Source: Myxococcales bacterium (GTDB lineage Bacteria; Myxococcota; Myxococcia; Myxococcales; Anaeromyxobacteraceae). Taken from it: a DNA stretch of 33,218 nucleotides. Both the position numbers and the translations under genes were made by a program. The stretch covers positions 1-33,218 of the forward strand of contig JAJXVM010000003.1 of NCBI GenBank assembly GCA_021782135.1, given 5' to 3'. Below the pieces are notes generated by a model. It searched no databases. It worked only from the letters and a program-made list of their open reading frames with translations, and was not told the origin of the DNA. Below, in pieces: positions 9,126 to 17,070 of the stretch. Numbering within the stretch: position 1 is the stretch's first letter; every line of letters begins with the position of its first letter.

Positions 9126-9218
9126 GGGAACTCCATGGCACGGGCGCGGCCGGGGGGCAACGGACACGCGCGCGCGCCGGCACGGGCCGCGGGGTCGGGG
9201 TGCTATGGTGTTCACCGC

Positions 9219-10250
9219 ATGTACCTCCTCCGGGACGCGCGCAAGGGCGACTTGAAGGGGCTCGGCGCGCTGGCCGCGGCGCTCGACTCGGTGAACCTGC
9301 CCGACGACGAGCGCGCCCTGGCCGAGATCCTCGAGCGCTCCTGCCGCAGCTTCCAGGGGCGCATCCGCGACCCGCTGCGCCGCGCCTACGTCTTCGTGCT
9401 GGAGGAGGCGCGCACGGGGCGGCTCGCCGGCACCTCGATGCTCATCGCGCAGCACGGGACGCACGACTCGCCCTGCGCCTTCTTCCAGGTCTCGACCCGC
9501 GAGCACTACAGCTCCACCCTCGACCGCCACTTCAAGCACCAGGTGCTCTCGATCGGCTACCACTTCGACGGGCCGAGCGAGATCGGCGGCCTGGTGGTGA
9601 GCCCGTCCGACCGGGGCGGGCCGGAGCAGCCCGGCAAGCAGCTCAGCTTCGCGCGCTTCCTCTACCTCGCGATGTTCCCGGAGCGCTTCCGCGACGTCGT
9701 GCTCGCCGAGCTCATGCCGCCGCTCGCCGGGGGCAAGAGCCCGTTCTGGGAGAGCTGCGGCAAGCGCTTCACCGGGCTCGAGTACCCGGAGGCCGACAAG
9801 CTCAGCCGCGAGAACAAGGAGTTCATCCAGCAGCTCTTCCCGCCCGGCGAGATCTACGCCACCCTGCTGCCGCCCCGGGTGCGGCGGGCGCTCGGCGCGG
9901 TCGGGCCCGCCACCGAGCCGGTGAAGCGGATGCTCGAGGCGATCGGCTTCCGCTACGCGAGCCGCGTCGACCCCTTCGACGGCGGCCCGCACTACGAGGC
10001 CCCGACGAACGCGATCGCGCCGGTGCGCGCCTTCCGCCGCGCCCGCGTGTCGGCCGCGCCGCTGTCCCCGGCCGCCGCCGAGCGCCCGAAGCTGGTGGGG
10101 CTCGCCCGCCCGACGGGACGGGCGCGCTTCCGCGCGGTGCGCGCGCCGGCGCGCTTCGAGGGCGAGGAGGTGCTCCTCACGCCCGAGGCGCGCGAGCGGC
10201 TCGAGGTCCTGCCGGGCGACCGCGTGGGCGTGGTCCCGCTCGACCTCTGA
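9219..10250 (+). CDS. Arginine/ornithine N-succinyltransferase-like protein (AstA family)
   Basis: AstA-like pattern: [86 protein letters not shown]. Confidence 0.78.
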   Translation: MYLLRDARKGDLKGLGALAAALDSVNLPDDERALAEILERSCRSFQGRIRDPLRRAYVFVLEEARTGRLAGTSMLIAQHGTHDSPCAFFQVSTREHYSSTLDRHFKHQVLSIGYHFDGPSEIGGLVVSPSDRGGPEQPGKQLSFARFLYLAMFPERFRDVVLAELMPPLAGGKSPFWESCGKRFTGLEYPEADKLSRENKEFIQQLFPPGEIYATLLPPRVRRALGAVGPATEPVKRMLEAIGFRYASRVDPFDGGPHYEAPTNAIAPVRAFRRARVSAAPLSPAAAERPKLVGLARPTGRARFRAVRAPARFEGEEVLLTPEARERLEVLPGDRVGVVPLDL

Positions 10251-10338
10251 GGCCCTCCCCGCCGGCGCCGCCGCTCCCCGCTGGCTCCGCGCCGCGCCGC
10301 CGGTTAGATTGCGCGGCGCACCCGAACCGGAGCGACGC

Positions 10339-10662
10339 ATGGCCAAGCCGAAGATCGAGGATCTCGTGAAGGGGAAGGGCCCGGAGGCGGTCCGGGGCAA
10401 GAAGGTGCAGGTGCACTACACCGGCTGGCTCACCGACGGGAGCAAGTTCGACTCCTCGGTCGGCGCCGATCCCTTCGAGTTCGAGCTCGGGGCCGGCGAG
10501 GTGATCGAGGGCTGGGACCGCGGCGTGGCCGGGATGAAGGTGGGCGGGAAGCGCAAGCTCACCCTGCCGCCGGAGCTCGCCTACGGCCCGGCCGGCGCCC
10601 CGCCGGCCATCCCGCCGAACGCGACGCTGGTCTTCGAGGTCGAGCTGCTCGGGGTCTACTGA
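10339..10662 (+). CDS. FKBP-type peptidyl-prolyl cis-trans isomerase
   Basis: [52 protein letters not shown]; no signal peptide; GGAG SD upstream. Confidence 0.96.
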   Translation: MAKPKIEDLVKGKGPEAVRGKKVQVHYTGWLTDGSKFDSSVGADPFEFELGAGEVIEGWDRGVAGMKVGGKRKLTLPPELAYGPAGAPPAIPPNATLVFEVELLGVY

Positions 10663-10663
10663 A

Positions 10664-11752
10664 TCAGGGCGGGGGGAGCGGCAGCGTGAAGGAGAAGGTG
10701 CTGCCCTCGCCCGCCCGGCTCTCCACCCAGATGCGCCCGCCGTGGGCGTCCACGATGCCCTTGGCGATGGCGAGGCCGAGGCCGGTGCCGCGGTAGCGCG
10801 CCGCCTTGGCTCGCCAGTAGCGGTCGAAGATGTGCGGGAGGTCCTCCTCGCGGATGCCGGGCCCGCTGTCGCGGACCTCGAACCGCACCGCCCCGCTCAC
10901 CGGGCGGACCGCGAGGGAGACGAAGCCGGCCTCGGTGGCCTGCACCGCGTTCATGGCCAGGTTCCCGAGCGCCTGGATCACCCGGTCGCGGTCGCAGGGC
11001 AGCTCGACCCCTTCGTCGCAGGTCTCGAACGAGAGCTCCAGCCCCTTCCTCTCCGCCGCCGGCCGGAGCGCCTCCGCCGCCTCGCGGACCAGCAGCGCCG
11101 CCGAGCAGGGGGCGGTCCGGATCGAGAACCGCCCCGCCTCGATGCTGGAGAGGTCGAGCAGGTCGCCGATGAGCCGGTCGGCGCGCTGCGCCGAGCGCTC
11201 GATCATGGCGGCGTGCTTGCGCACCCGCGCCCCCGCGTCCCCCTCGGGCGCCGCCCGCGCCGCGTTGCGGGCGGCGAGCAGGATGGTGGCGATGGGGTTG
11301 CGCAGGTCGTGCGAGACCACCGCCATCACCTCGTCGCGCTGGCGGCGGGCCCGCTGCTCCTCGCGGTAGAGGGCGTCGTTCTCGCCGGCGAGCTGCTCGG
11401 CCCGGATGCGGGCCTCGCGCGCCGCGCCGCTCATCACCGCCACGCCGATGGCGACCACGACGAAGATGAAGAGGGTGTAGAACTCGCTGAACTGGTCGCC
11501 GCCGCGCGGCCCGACCCCGAGGAGCATCCACTGGGTCACGGAGGCGGTGATGCCGGTGGCCAGCAGCCCCGGCCCCCGCCCGCCGAGCAGCCCCGCGCCG
11601 GCCACCGACGCGAGGAGCAGGAAGTAGCGGGTGCCCTCGAAGACCCCGGAGAAGACCGCGGTGAACACCAGCGCCACCGCGGCCATGACGACCGCCACGC
11701 CGTAGGCGGCCGTGCGGTTCTGGATGGGGCGGACCTGCACCGGCAGGCTCAC
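10664..11752 (-). CDS. Membrane sensor histidine kinase (DUF4118-like transmembrane region, HisKA, HATPase_c)
   Basis: N-terminal hydrophobic helices resembling the KdpD-type DUF4118 region; H-box VVSHDLRNPIA; N-box NLAMNAVQA; G-boxes DSGPGI and GTGLGLAI. GTG start overlaps the argB stop. Confidence 0.88.
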   Translation of the reverse strand: MSLPVQVRPIQNRTAAYGVAVVMAAVALVFTAVFSGVFEGTRYFLLLASVAGAGLLGGRGPGLLATGITASVTQWMLLGVGPRGGDQFSEFYTLFIFVVVAIGVAVMSGAAREARIRAEQLAGENDALYREEQRARRQRDEVMAVVSHDLRNPIATILLAARNAARAAPEGDAGARVRKHAAMIERSAQRADRLIGDLLDLSSIEAGRFSIRTAPCSAALLVREAAEALRPAAERKGLELSFETCDEGVELPCDRDRVIQALGNLAMNAVQATEAGFVSLAVRPVSGAVRFEVRDSGPGIREEDLPHIFDRYWRAKAARYRGTGLGLAIAKGIVDAHGGRIWVESRAGEGSTFSFTLPLPPP

Positions 11753-12564
11753 GGCTCCAGCACCGTCCCGACGCTGCCCGGCTCGAGCACGGCCCGGACG
11801 AGCTCGCCGGGGGCGAGCTTGCCGACGATGACGATGGAGCGGGCCCCCCGCGCCAGCACCTCGAAGGACTCCTCGAGCTTCGGGATCATGCCGCCCGAGA
11901 TGCTGCCGTCCGCCACCCCGCGCAGGAAGGCGGCCCGGTCCATGCGCGCCACCCGGCTCGACGGATCCTTCACGTCGCGCAGCACGCCGGGGGTGGAGGT
12001 CACGAGCACCAGGGCGTCGGCCCGCAGCGCCGCCGCGAGCTGGCTCGCCACCGTGTCGCCGTTGATGTTGAGCGGCTGGCCGGCGGCGTCGCAGCCGAGG
12101 CAGGCGAGCACCGGGACGTAGCCGCGCTCCTGCAGGTCGCCGAGGAGCGGGAGGTTGAAGCCGGTGACCTCGCCCACCAGCCCGAGGTCCACCGGGTCCG
12201 GGCCGGCGCCGGTCATGACCTGCGGCGGGCGGCGCACCGCCTGGAGGACGTGACCGGAGGCGCCGTGGAGCCCCACCCCCACCACCCCGTGGGCGAGGAG
12301 CTTCGCGCAGAGGTCGACGTTCACCTTCCCGGCGACGACGTACTTCATCACCTCGAGGGTGGCCGGATCGGTGTAGCGCCGCCCCGAGACCATGCGCGTC
12401 TCGAGCCCGAGCGTCCGCTGGAGCGCGGAGGCCTGCGGCCCGCCGCCGTGGACGATGGTCACCCGGTGGAAGCCCTCCACCAGCGCGCGCACGTCCCCGG
12501 CGATGGCGTCCGCCTCCGGGCTCGACACCACCTCTCCCCCCACCTTGACGACGACGTTCTTCAT
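11749..12564 (-). CDS. argB: Acetylglutamate kinase
   Basis: VVVKVGGEVV, VTIVHGGGPQASALQ, LNINGDTVASQLA, GGMIPKLE; ATGA overlap with argC. Confidence 0.93.
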   Translation of the reverse strand: MKNVVVKVGGEVVSSPEADAIAGDVRALVEGFHRVTIVHGGGPQASALQRTLGLETRMVSGRRYTDPATLEVMKYVVAGKVNVDLCAKLLAHGVVGVGLHGASGHVLQAVRRPPQVMTGAGPDPVDLGLVGEVTGFNLPLLGDLQERGYVPVLACLGCDAAGQPLNINGDTVASQLAAALRADALVLVTSTPGVLRDVKDPSSRVARMDRAAFLRGVADGSISGGMIPKLEESFEVLARGARSIVIVGKLAPGELVRAVLEPGSVGTVLEP

Positions 12565-13619
12565 GGCGGCCACGGTCCCCGGTCCTCGAGGGACAGCGTC
12601 TCCTCGAGGCCCAGCATGAGGTTCATGTTCTCGATGGCCTGGCCCGCCCCGCCCTTCACCAGGTTGTCGAGGGCGCAGAACAGGGTGGCGGTGCGCCGGC
12701 CGCCGAGGGCCGGGCCGGCGAAGACGCCGACCTCGGCGAAGTTCGAGCCCGACACCGCCGCCACCTCCGGCAGCCGCCGCGCCGGGACCCGCACGAAGGG
12801 CTCGCCGGCGTAGGCCTCGCGGTAGAGGGCGGCGAGCCGCTCCCCGGTCCACTCCTCCGGCAGCTCGACGAAGCAGGTGGAGAGGATGCCGCGCCCGAGC
12901 GGCGCCGAGACCGGCACGAAGCGCAGCGCCAGCCCGCGGGCGCCCGCGCGCGCCAGGGTCTCCGCGATCTCCGGGACGTGCTGGTGCTCGAGCGGCCGGT
13001 AGGCCTTGAGGTTCCCGGCCCGCACCGGGTGGTGGGTGCCGGCCGAGGGGGCGGCGCCCGAGCCGGAGCTGCCGGTGATGCCCTGCACGTGCACCACGCC
13101 CTCGAGGAGCCCGGCGCGGGCGAGCGGCAGGAGCGCGAGCTCGATCGAGGTGGCGAAGCAGCCCGGGCTGGCGACGAGGCGCGCCGCCCGGATGCGCTCG
13201 CGGTTCAGCTCCGGCAGCCCGTACACGAACCGGCCGAGCAGCTCCGGGTGCGGGTGGGCCTGCCCGTAGTGGCGGGCGTAGGCGGCCGCGTCCTCGAGCC
13301 GGAAGTCGCCGCTCATGTCCACCACCCGGACGCCGGCCGCCACCAGCTCGGGCATGAGCGTGGCCGAGACCTTGTGGGGGAGGCCGAGCAGCACCACGTC
13401 GGCGCCCTCGGCCGCCTCGCGCGGCGGGAGCTGCTCGTAGGCGAGCGGGACGCCCTCCAGGGACGGGTGGGCGGCGCCGAGCGGCTCGCCCACGTGGTCC
13501 ACCGCGACCACGCGCCGCAGCTCCACCTCGGGGTGCAGGAGCAGGCGCCGGACGAGCTCGGCGCCGCCGTAGCCGGTGCCGCCGATCACGGCCGCCTGGA
13601 AGGTCCTCCGCTTCGCCAT
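12561..13619 (-). CDS. argC: N-acetyl-gamma-glutamyl-phosphate reductase
   Basis: AAVIGGTGYGGAELVRRLL, LGLPHKVSATLMPEL, VYGLPELNRERI, LVASPGCFATSIELAL. Confidence 0.95.
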   Translation of the reverse strand: MAKRRTFQAAVIGGTGYGGAELVRRLLLHPEVELRRVVAVDHVGEPLGAAHPSLEGVPLAYEQLPPREAAEGADVVLLGLPHKVSATLMPELVAAGVRVVDMSGDFRLEDAAAYARHYGQAHPHPELLGRFVYGLPELNRERIRAARLVASPGCFATSIELALLPLARAGLLEGVVHVQGITGSSGSGAAPSAGTHHPVRAGNLKAYRPLEHQHVPEIAETLARAGARGLALRFVPVSAPLGRGILSTCFVELPEEWTGERLAALYREAYAGEPFVRVPARRLPEVAAVSGSNFAEVGVFAGPALGGRRTATLFCALDNLVKGGAGQAIENMNLMLGLEETLSLEDRGPWPP

Positions 13620-13643
13620 GCTCCGCCTCGATGGGGAGTGGGC

Positions 13644-13671
13644 AGTGTAGCGCGGCCTCGCCCCCGGCCAA
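13644..13671 (-). promoter_or_regulatory. Putative argC promoter
   Basis: - strand TTGGCC - 16 nt - TACACT, followed by a leader with a GGAG SD before the argC ATG. Confidence 0.4.
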
Positions 13672-13688
13672 GCGGATATAACGACCGG

Positions 13689-14849
13689 GTGAGCCCCGGT
13701 TCCGATCCGCACCTCGAGACCGCCCTCCTCTGGCTCGTGGACCAGCGCGCGTCGATGACGGCGCTGCTCGAGGAGCTGGTCCTGCAGAACTCCTTCACCG
13801 GCAACCCGGCCGGGGTGGCGGCGGTGGCGCGGACGGTGGCGGAGGAGCTGCGCCGGCTCGGGCTCCGGACCGAGCTCGTCCCGAGCGCGCGCTTCGGCCC
13901 GCACCTCGCCTTCGCCGGACGCGCCGAGGGGCCGCCGGTGTTCCTCGTCGGCCACACCGACACCGTCCACCCGCCGGAGGGCTTCCAGGGCTTCCGGGTG
14001 GAGGGCGACCTGGCGCGCGGGCCGGGCGTGTTCGACATGAAGGGCGGGCTGGTGGTGGCCCTCTTCGCGCTCGAGGCGCTCCTCGTCGGGCGGGCGCTGG
14101 GGCGGCTCCCGCTGCGCGGGATGTTCGTCGCCGACGAGGAGGTGGGCTCGCCCGAGTCCTCCACGCTCCTGGCGGCCCGGGCGCGCGGGGCCGCCTGCGC
14201 GCTCGGCTTCGAGTCGGGCCGGAACGGCGACCTGGTGGTCACCGCGCGCAAGGGCGTCGCGGCGCTGCGGGCGGAGGCGTCCGGCGTCGCCGCGCACGCC
14301 GGGAACGAGCACGAGAAGGGCCGCAACGCGGTCTGGTCGCTCGCCCGCTTCGTGGACGCGGCCCAGCAGCTCACCGACTACGGGCGCGGCGTCACCGTGA
14401 ACGTGGGCCGGTTCGAGGGGGGGGCGAGCAAGAACACCGTCCCCGATCGCGCCAGCGCGCAGGTGGACCTGCGCTACCTCACGGCGGAGGACGGGGACCG
14501 GCTCTTCCGCAGGCTCGAGGAGCTCGCTGCGGAGCGGGCGGTCCCCGGGACCCGCGTCGAGGTCACCCGCGGCGCGGCGCGGCCGCCGCTGGCCCGCACC
14601 GAGGCCTCCGCGGCGCTCGCGGCCGAGTACGGCGCCTGCCAGCGGGCCGCCGGCCTCGGCAGCGGCGAGGCGCCGCTGGTGGGCGGCGGCTCCGACGCCA
14701 ACACCACCGGCGCCGCCGGGGTTCCGTCCATCGACGGCCTCGGGCCGCGCGGCGCGGCGTTCCACACGCCGGAGGAGCGGATCGAGCTCTCGTCGCTCGT
14801 GCCCAAGGCGGCGGCGCTGGTCCGCTTCCTGGCGGGGCGGGCGAGGTAG
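13689..14849 (+). CDS. M20 family metallopeptidase (carboxypeptidase G2-like)
   Basis: VFLVGHTDTVHPPEGF, GPGVFDMKGGLVVALFAL, VADEEVGSPES, GRNAVWSLARFV, GGGSDANTTGAAGVPSIDGLGP. Confidence 0.92.
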   Translation: MSPGSDPHLETALLWLVDQRASMTALLEELVLQNSFTGNPAGVAAVARTVAEELRRLGLRTELVPSARFGPHLAFAGRAEGPPVFLVGHTDTVHPPEGFQGFRVEGDLARGPGVFDMKGGLVVALFALEALLVGRALGRLPLRGMFVADEEVGSPESSTLLAARARGAACALGFESGRNGDLVVTARKGVAALRAEASGVAAHAGNEHEKGRNAVWSLARFVDAAQQLTDYGRGVTVNVGRFEGGASKNTVPDRASAQVDLRYLTAEDGDRLFRRLEELAAERAVPGTRVEVTRGAARPPLARTEASAALAAEYGACQRAAGLGSGEAPLVGGGSDANTTGAAGVPSIDGLGPRGAAFHTPEERIELSSLVPKAAALVRFLAGRAR

Positions 14850-14870
14850 CGCCCGCCTCCTCGTCCGCCA

Positions 14871-14904
14871 CCAGGCGCTCGCCTGGCCGGTCGCTTTCCG
14901 ACCG
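14871..14904. terminator. Tandem hairpins downstream of the M20 gene (possible terminator)
   Basis: CCAGGCG-CT-CGCCTGG (14871-14886) then CGGTCG-CTTTC-CGACCG (14888-14904); no T tract. Confidence 0.35.
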
Positions 14905-15037
14905 CTTGGGGACCGCTCCGGGTGGTGGTCGCGCGCCGGGCGCGGCCCCTGCATCTCCGCCCTCGCGACGGCCCCCGACTTTGCCCGCGCAACGTCCGGC
15001 GCCGTCCCGTGTTCAAGGGGCACAGGAGAGACCAACC

Positions 15038-16195
15038 ATGCACCTGCTCGATCGACGAAACACCCTGCTCGCGCTCGCCGCCCTGGCGGCCGGCGGCCTG
15101 GCCGTGGGCTGCGGCGGCAGCACCAACTCCGGCTCCGGGATGATGAGCGTCCACCTGGTGGACGCCCCCGGCGACTACCTCCACGTGGACCTCGACGTCC
15201 AGACGGTGGAGATCCACTCGAACGCCACCGGCTGGGTGACGCTCGGCCACCCGGCCAAGGTCATCGACCTGCTCTCGCTGACGGGCGGGGTGGACGAGAC
15301 CCTCGCCGACGGCGCCAGCCTCCCGGCCGGCCACTACGAGCAGATGCGGCTCGTGCTCGGCTCCGACAACACCGTGACGCTCGCCGACGGCACCGTGGAG
15401 CCGCTCAAGGTCCCCTCCGGCAGCCAGTCGGGGGTGAAGCTGCCGGTGAGCTTCGACGTCGCGGCCGGCACCACCAAGGACGTGTTCATCGACTTCGACG
15501 CCCACCGCTCGGTCTTCATCCACGAGGCCGGGAAGTCGGGGATGTACATCCTGCGGCCGGTGGTCCGCGCCTACGACCGCGTGGTGACCGGCACCATCAG
15601 CGGCCACCTCTTCGACTCCGCCACCAAGGCGCCGCTCGCCGGCGCGACCGTCACCGCGCAGGACCTCGACTCGACCGGCGCGCCCGAGGTGGCGCGCACC
15701 GTCACCACCGGGCCGGACGGCTCCTACGCGCTCGACCTCCTGCCGATCGGCACCAGCTACTACGTCGTGGCCCAGCCGGTCGTCGGGCCGGTCTCGTACC
15801 AGGCCAAGGCGAGCGCGCCCGTCGCCCTCGCCGCCTCCGCGCCGCTGTCCGCGGTGGACCTCGACCTCGACGCCGCGACCGCCACCGGCGCGGTGAGCGG
15901 CGGCGTGCTCCCGGCCGCGGGCGTGGACGACGCCGACGAGGTGGACGTCCGGGAGACGCTCGCCGCCACCCCGCTCGACGTCCTGCCGTTCGTGGTGCGC
16001 ATCACGCTGCCGACCGAGACCGCCGGCGTCGAGAGCTACGCCGTGGACGCGCTGCCCTTCGGGACCTACTCGCTGCAGCTGCTCCGCCGCACCATCGCCG
16101 CGGACGGCACCGAGAGCACCGCCGCGAGCGCGGCCGCCACCGCCACGCTCGCCACCGTCACCCCGGCGGCCACGGTGAACTTCACCCTGCCGTAG
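15038..16195 (+). CDS. DUF4382-type lipoprotein with carboxypeptidase-regulatory-like domain
   Basis: Signal with lipobox-like GLAVGCGG; MSVHLVDAPGDYLHVDLDVQTVEIH and LPAGHYEQMRLVL typical of DUF4382; GTISGHLFDSATKAPLAGATVTAQD beta-sandwich repeat; AGGAG SD. Confidence 0.82.
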   Translation: MHLLDRRNTLLALAALAAGGLAVGCGGSTNSGSGMMSVHLVDAPGDYLHVDLDVQTVEIHSNATGWVTLGHPAKVIDLLSLTGGVDETLADGASLPAGHYEQMRLVLGSDNTVTLADGTVEPLKVPSGSQSGVKLPVSFDVAAGTTKDVFIDFDAHRSVFIHEAGKSGMYILRPVVRAYDRVVTGTISGHLFDSATKAPLAGATVTAQDLDSTGAPEVARTVTTGPDGSYALDLLPIGTSYYVVAQPVVGPVSYQAKASAPVALAASAPLSAVDLDLDAATATGAVSGGVLPAAGVDDADEVDVRETLAATPLDVLPFVVRITLPTETAGVESYAVDALPFGTYSLQLLRRTIAADGTESTAASAAATATLATVTPAATVNFTLP

Positions 16196-16210
16196 CGGCC
16201 GCCGAGGGAC

Positions 16211-16260
16211 AAAAAGGACCCGGCCCCGACGGCCCGCTCGCAGCGGGCCGCCGGGGCCGG
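16211..16260 (-). terminator. Intrinsic terminator for the TetR gene
   Basis: CCGGCCCCG-A-CGGCCCGCT-CGC-AGCGGGCCG-C-CGGGGCCGG (16220-16260): 18 paired bases with one mismatch; on the - strand it is followed by TCCTTTTTG. Confidence 0.75.
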
Positions 16261-16297
16261 TTCGTTCCCGGGCCCGGAGGGTGGGGCCCGGAAAGCT

Positions 16298-16921
16298 TCA
16301 GGCGCGGTAGGCGCGCAGGAACACGTCCACCGCCCCGCGCACCGTCTGGCGGATCTGCTCGTCGGAGGGCTCCGGCACGACCCCGAGCTCGACCTGGAAG
16401 TAGAGCTCGCCGCGGCACAGGGCGAAGAAGTGCCCGGCGGCGGAGGAGAGGTCGTCGATGCCCAGCGCCCCCGCGTCCGCCCAGCGCCGCAGGAAGTCGG
16501 CGAAGCTCGTGCGCATGCTGCAGGCGCCGTCCTCCCAGAGCGCCTGCCCCAGCTCCGGGAAGCGCGAGGCCTCTCCGACGATCACCCGGCGCAGGGCGAT
16601 GGCCGGCCGGGAGAGCACGTAGCGCATGGCCGTCTCCCCGATCTGCAGCAGGTCGCGCTCGAGGTCGCCGCTCGAGGCCTGGAGGAGCTTCAGCACGTCC
16701 TCGCGCATGCTGGCCGACTGCGCGGAGGCGCAGGCCACGAAGAGCGCCTTCTTGTCCTGGAAGTGGCTGTAGATGGTGGCCTTCGAGACCCCGGCGCGGG
16801 AGGCCACCACGTCGAGGCAGGCGCGCTCGTAGCCGGCCTCCAGGAACAGGGCCTGGGCCCCTTCCAGGATCTGCTGCTGCTTCGCGCGTGAGAGCGCCGC
16901 GCGCCCGCTGGTTTCCGCCAT
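16298..16921 (-). CDS. TetR/AcrR family transcriptional regulator
   Basis: ILEGAQALFLEAGYERACLDVVASRAGVSKATIYSHFQDKKALF helix-turn-helix; divergent from an RND efflux operon. Confidence 0.93.
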   Translation of the reverse strand: MAETSGRAALSRAKQQQILEGAQALFLEAGYERACLDVVASRAGVSKATIYSHFQDKKALFVACASAQSASMREDVLKLLQASSGDLERDLLQIGETAMRYVLSRPAIALRRVIVGEASRFPELGQALWEDGACSMRTSFADFLRRWADAGALGIDDLSSAAGHFFALCRGELYFQVELGVVPEPSDEQIRQTVRGAVDVFLRAYRA

Positions 16922-16949
16922 GCCTGGTTTTTCCCCTATGGACACCTAT

Positions 16950-16964
16950 ACTGAACCGTTCAGT
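16950..16964. promoter_or_regulatory. Putative TetR operator 1
   Basis: Perfect palindrome ACTGAAC-C-GTTCAGT in the divergent intergenic region. Confidence 0.65.
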
Positions 16965-16965
16965 C

Positions 16966-16994
16966 TTGACCGTCAAGGACGCAAGGTCTAGAAA
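16966..16994 (+). promoter_or_regulatory. Putative promoter of the RND efflux operon
   Basis: TTGACC - 17 nt - TAGAAA placed between the two operator-like palindromes. Confidence 0.5.
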
Positions 16995-16995
16995 G

Positions 16996-17010
16996 ACTGA
17001 ACCGTATAGT
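16996..17010. promoter_or_regulatory. Putative TetR operator 2
   Basis: ACTGAAC-C-GTATAGT; 13/15 identical to operator 1, centre-to-centre distance 46 bp. Confidence 0.6.
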
Positions 17011-17070
17011 TTCGATTTCTCGGGGACGCCCCGCGCTGTTCCGCGCCCCCCTATGGAGAGCGAAGACCGA

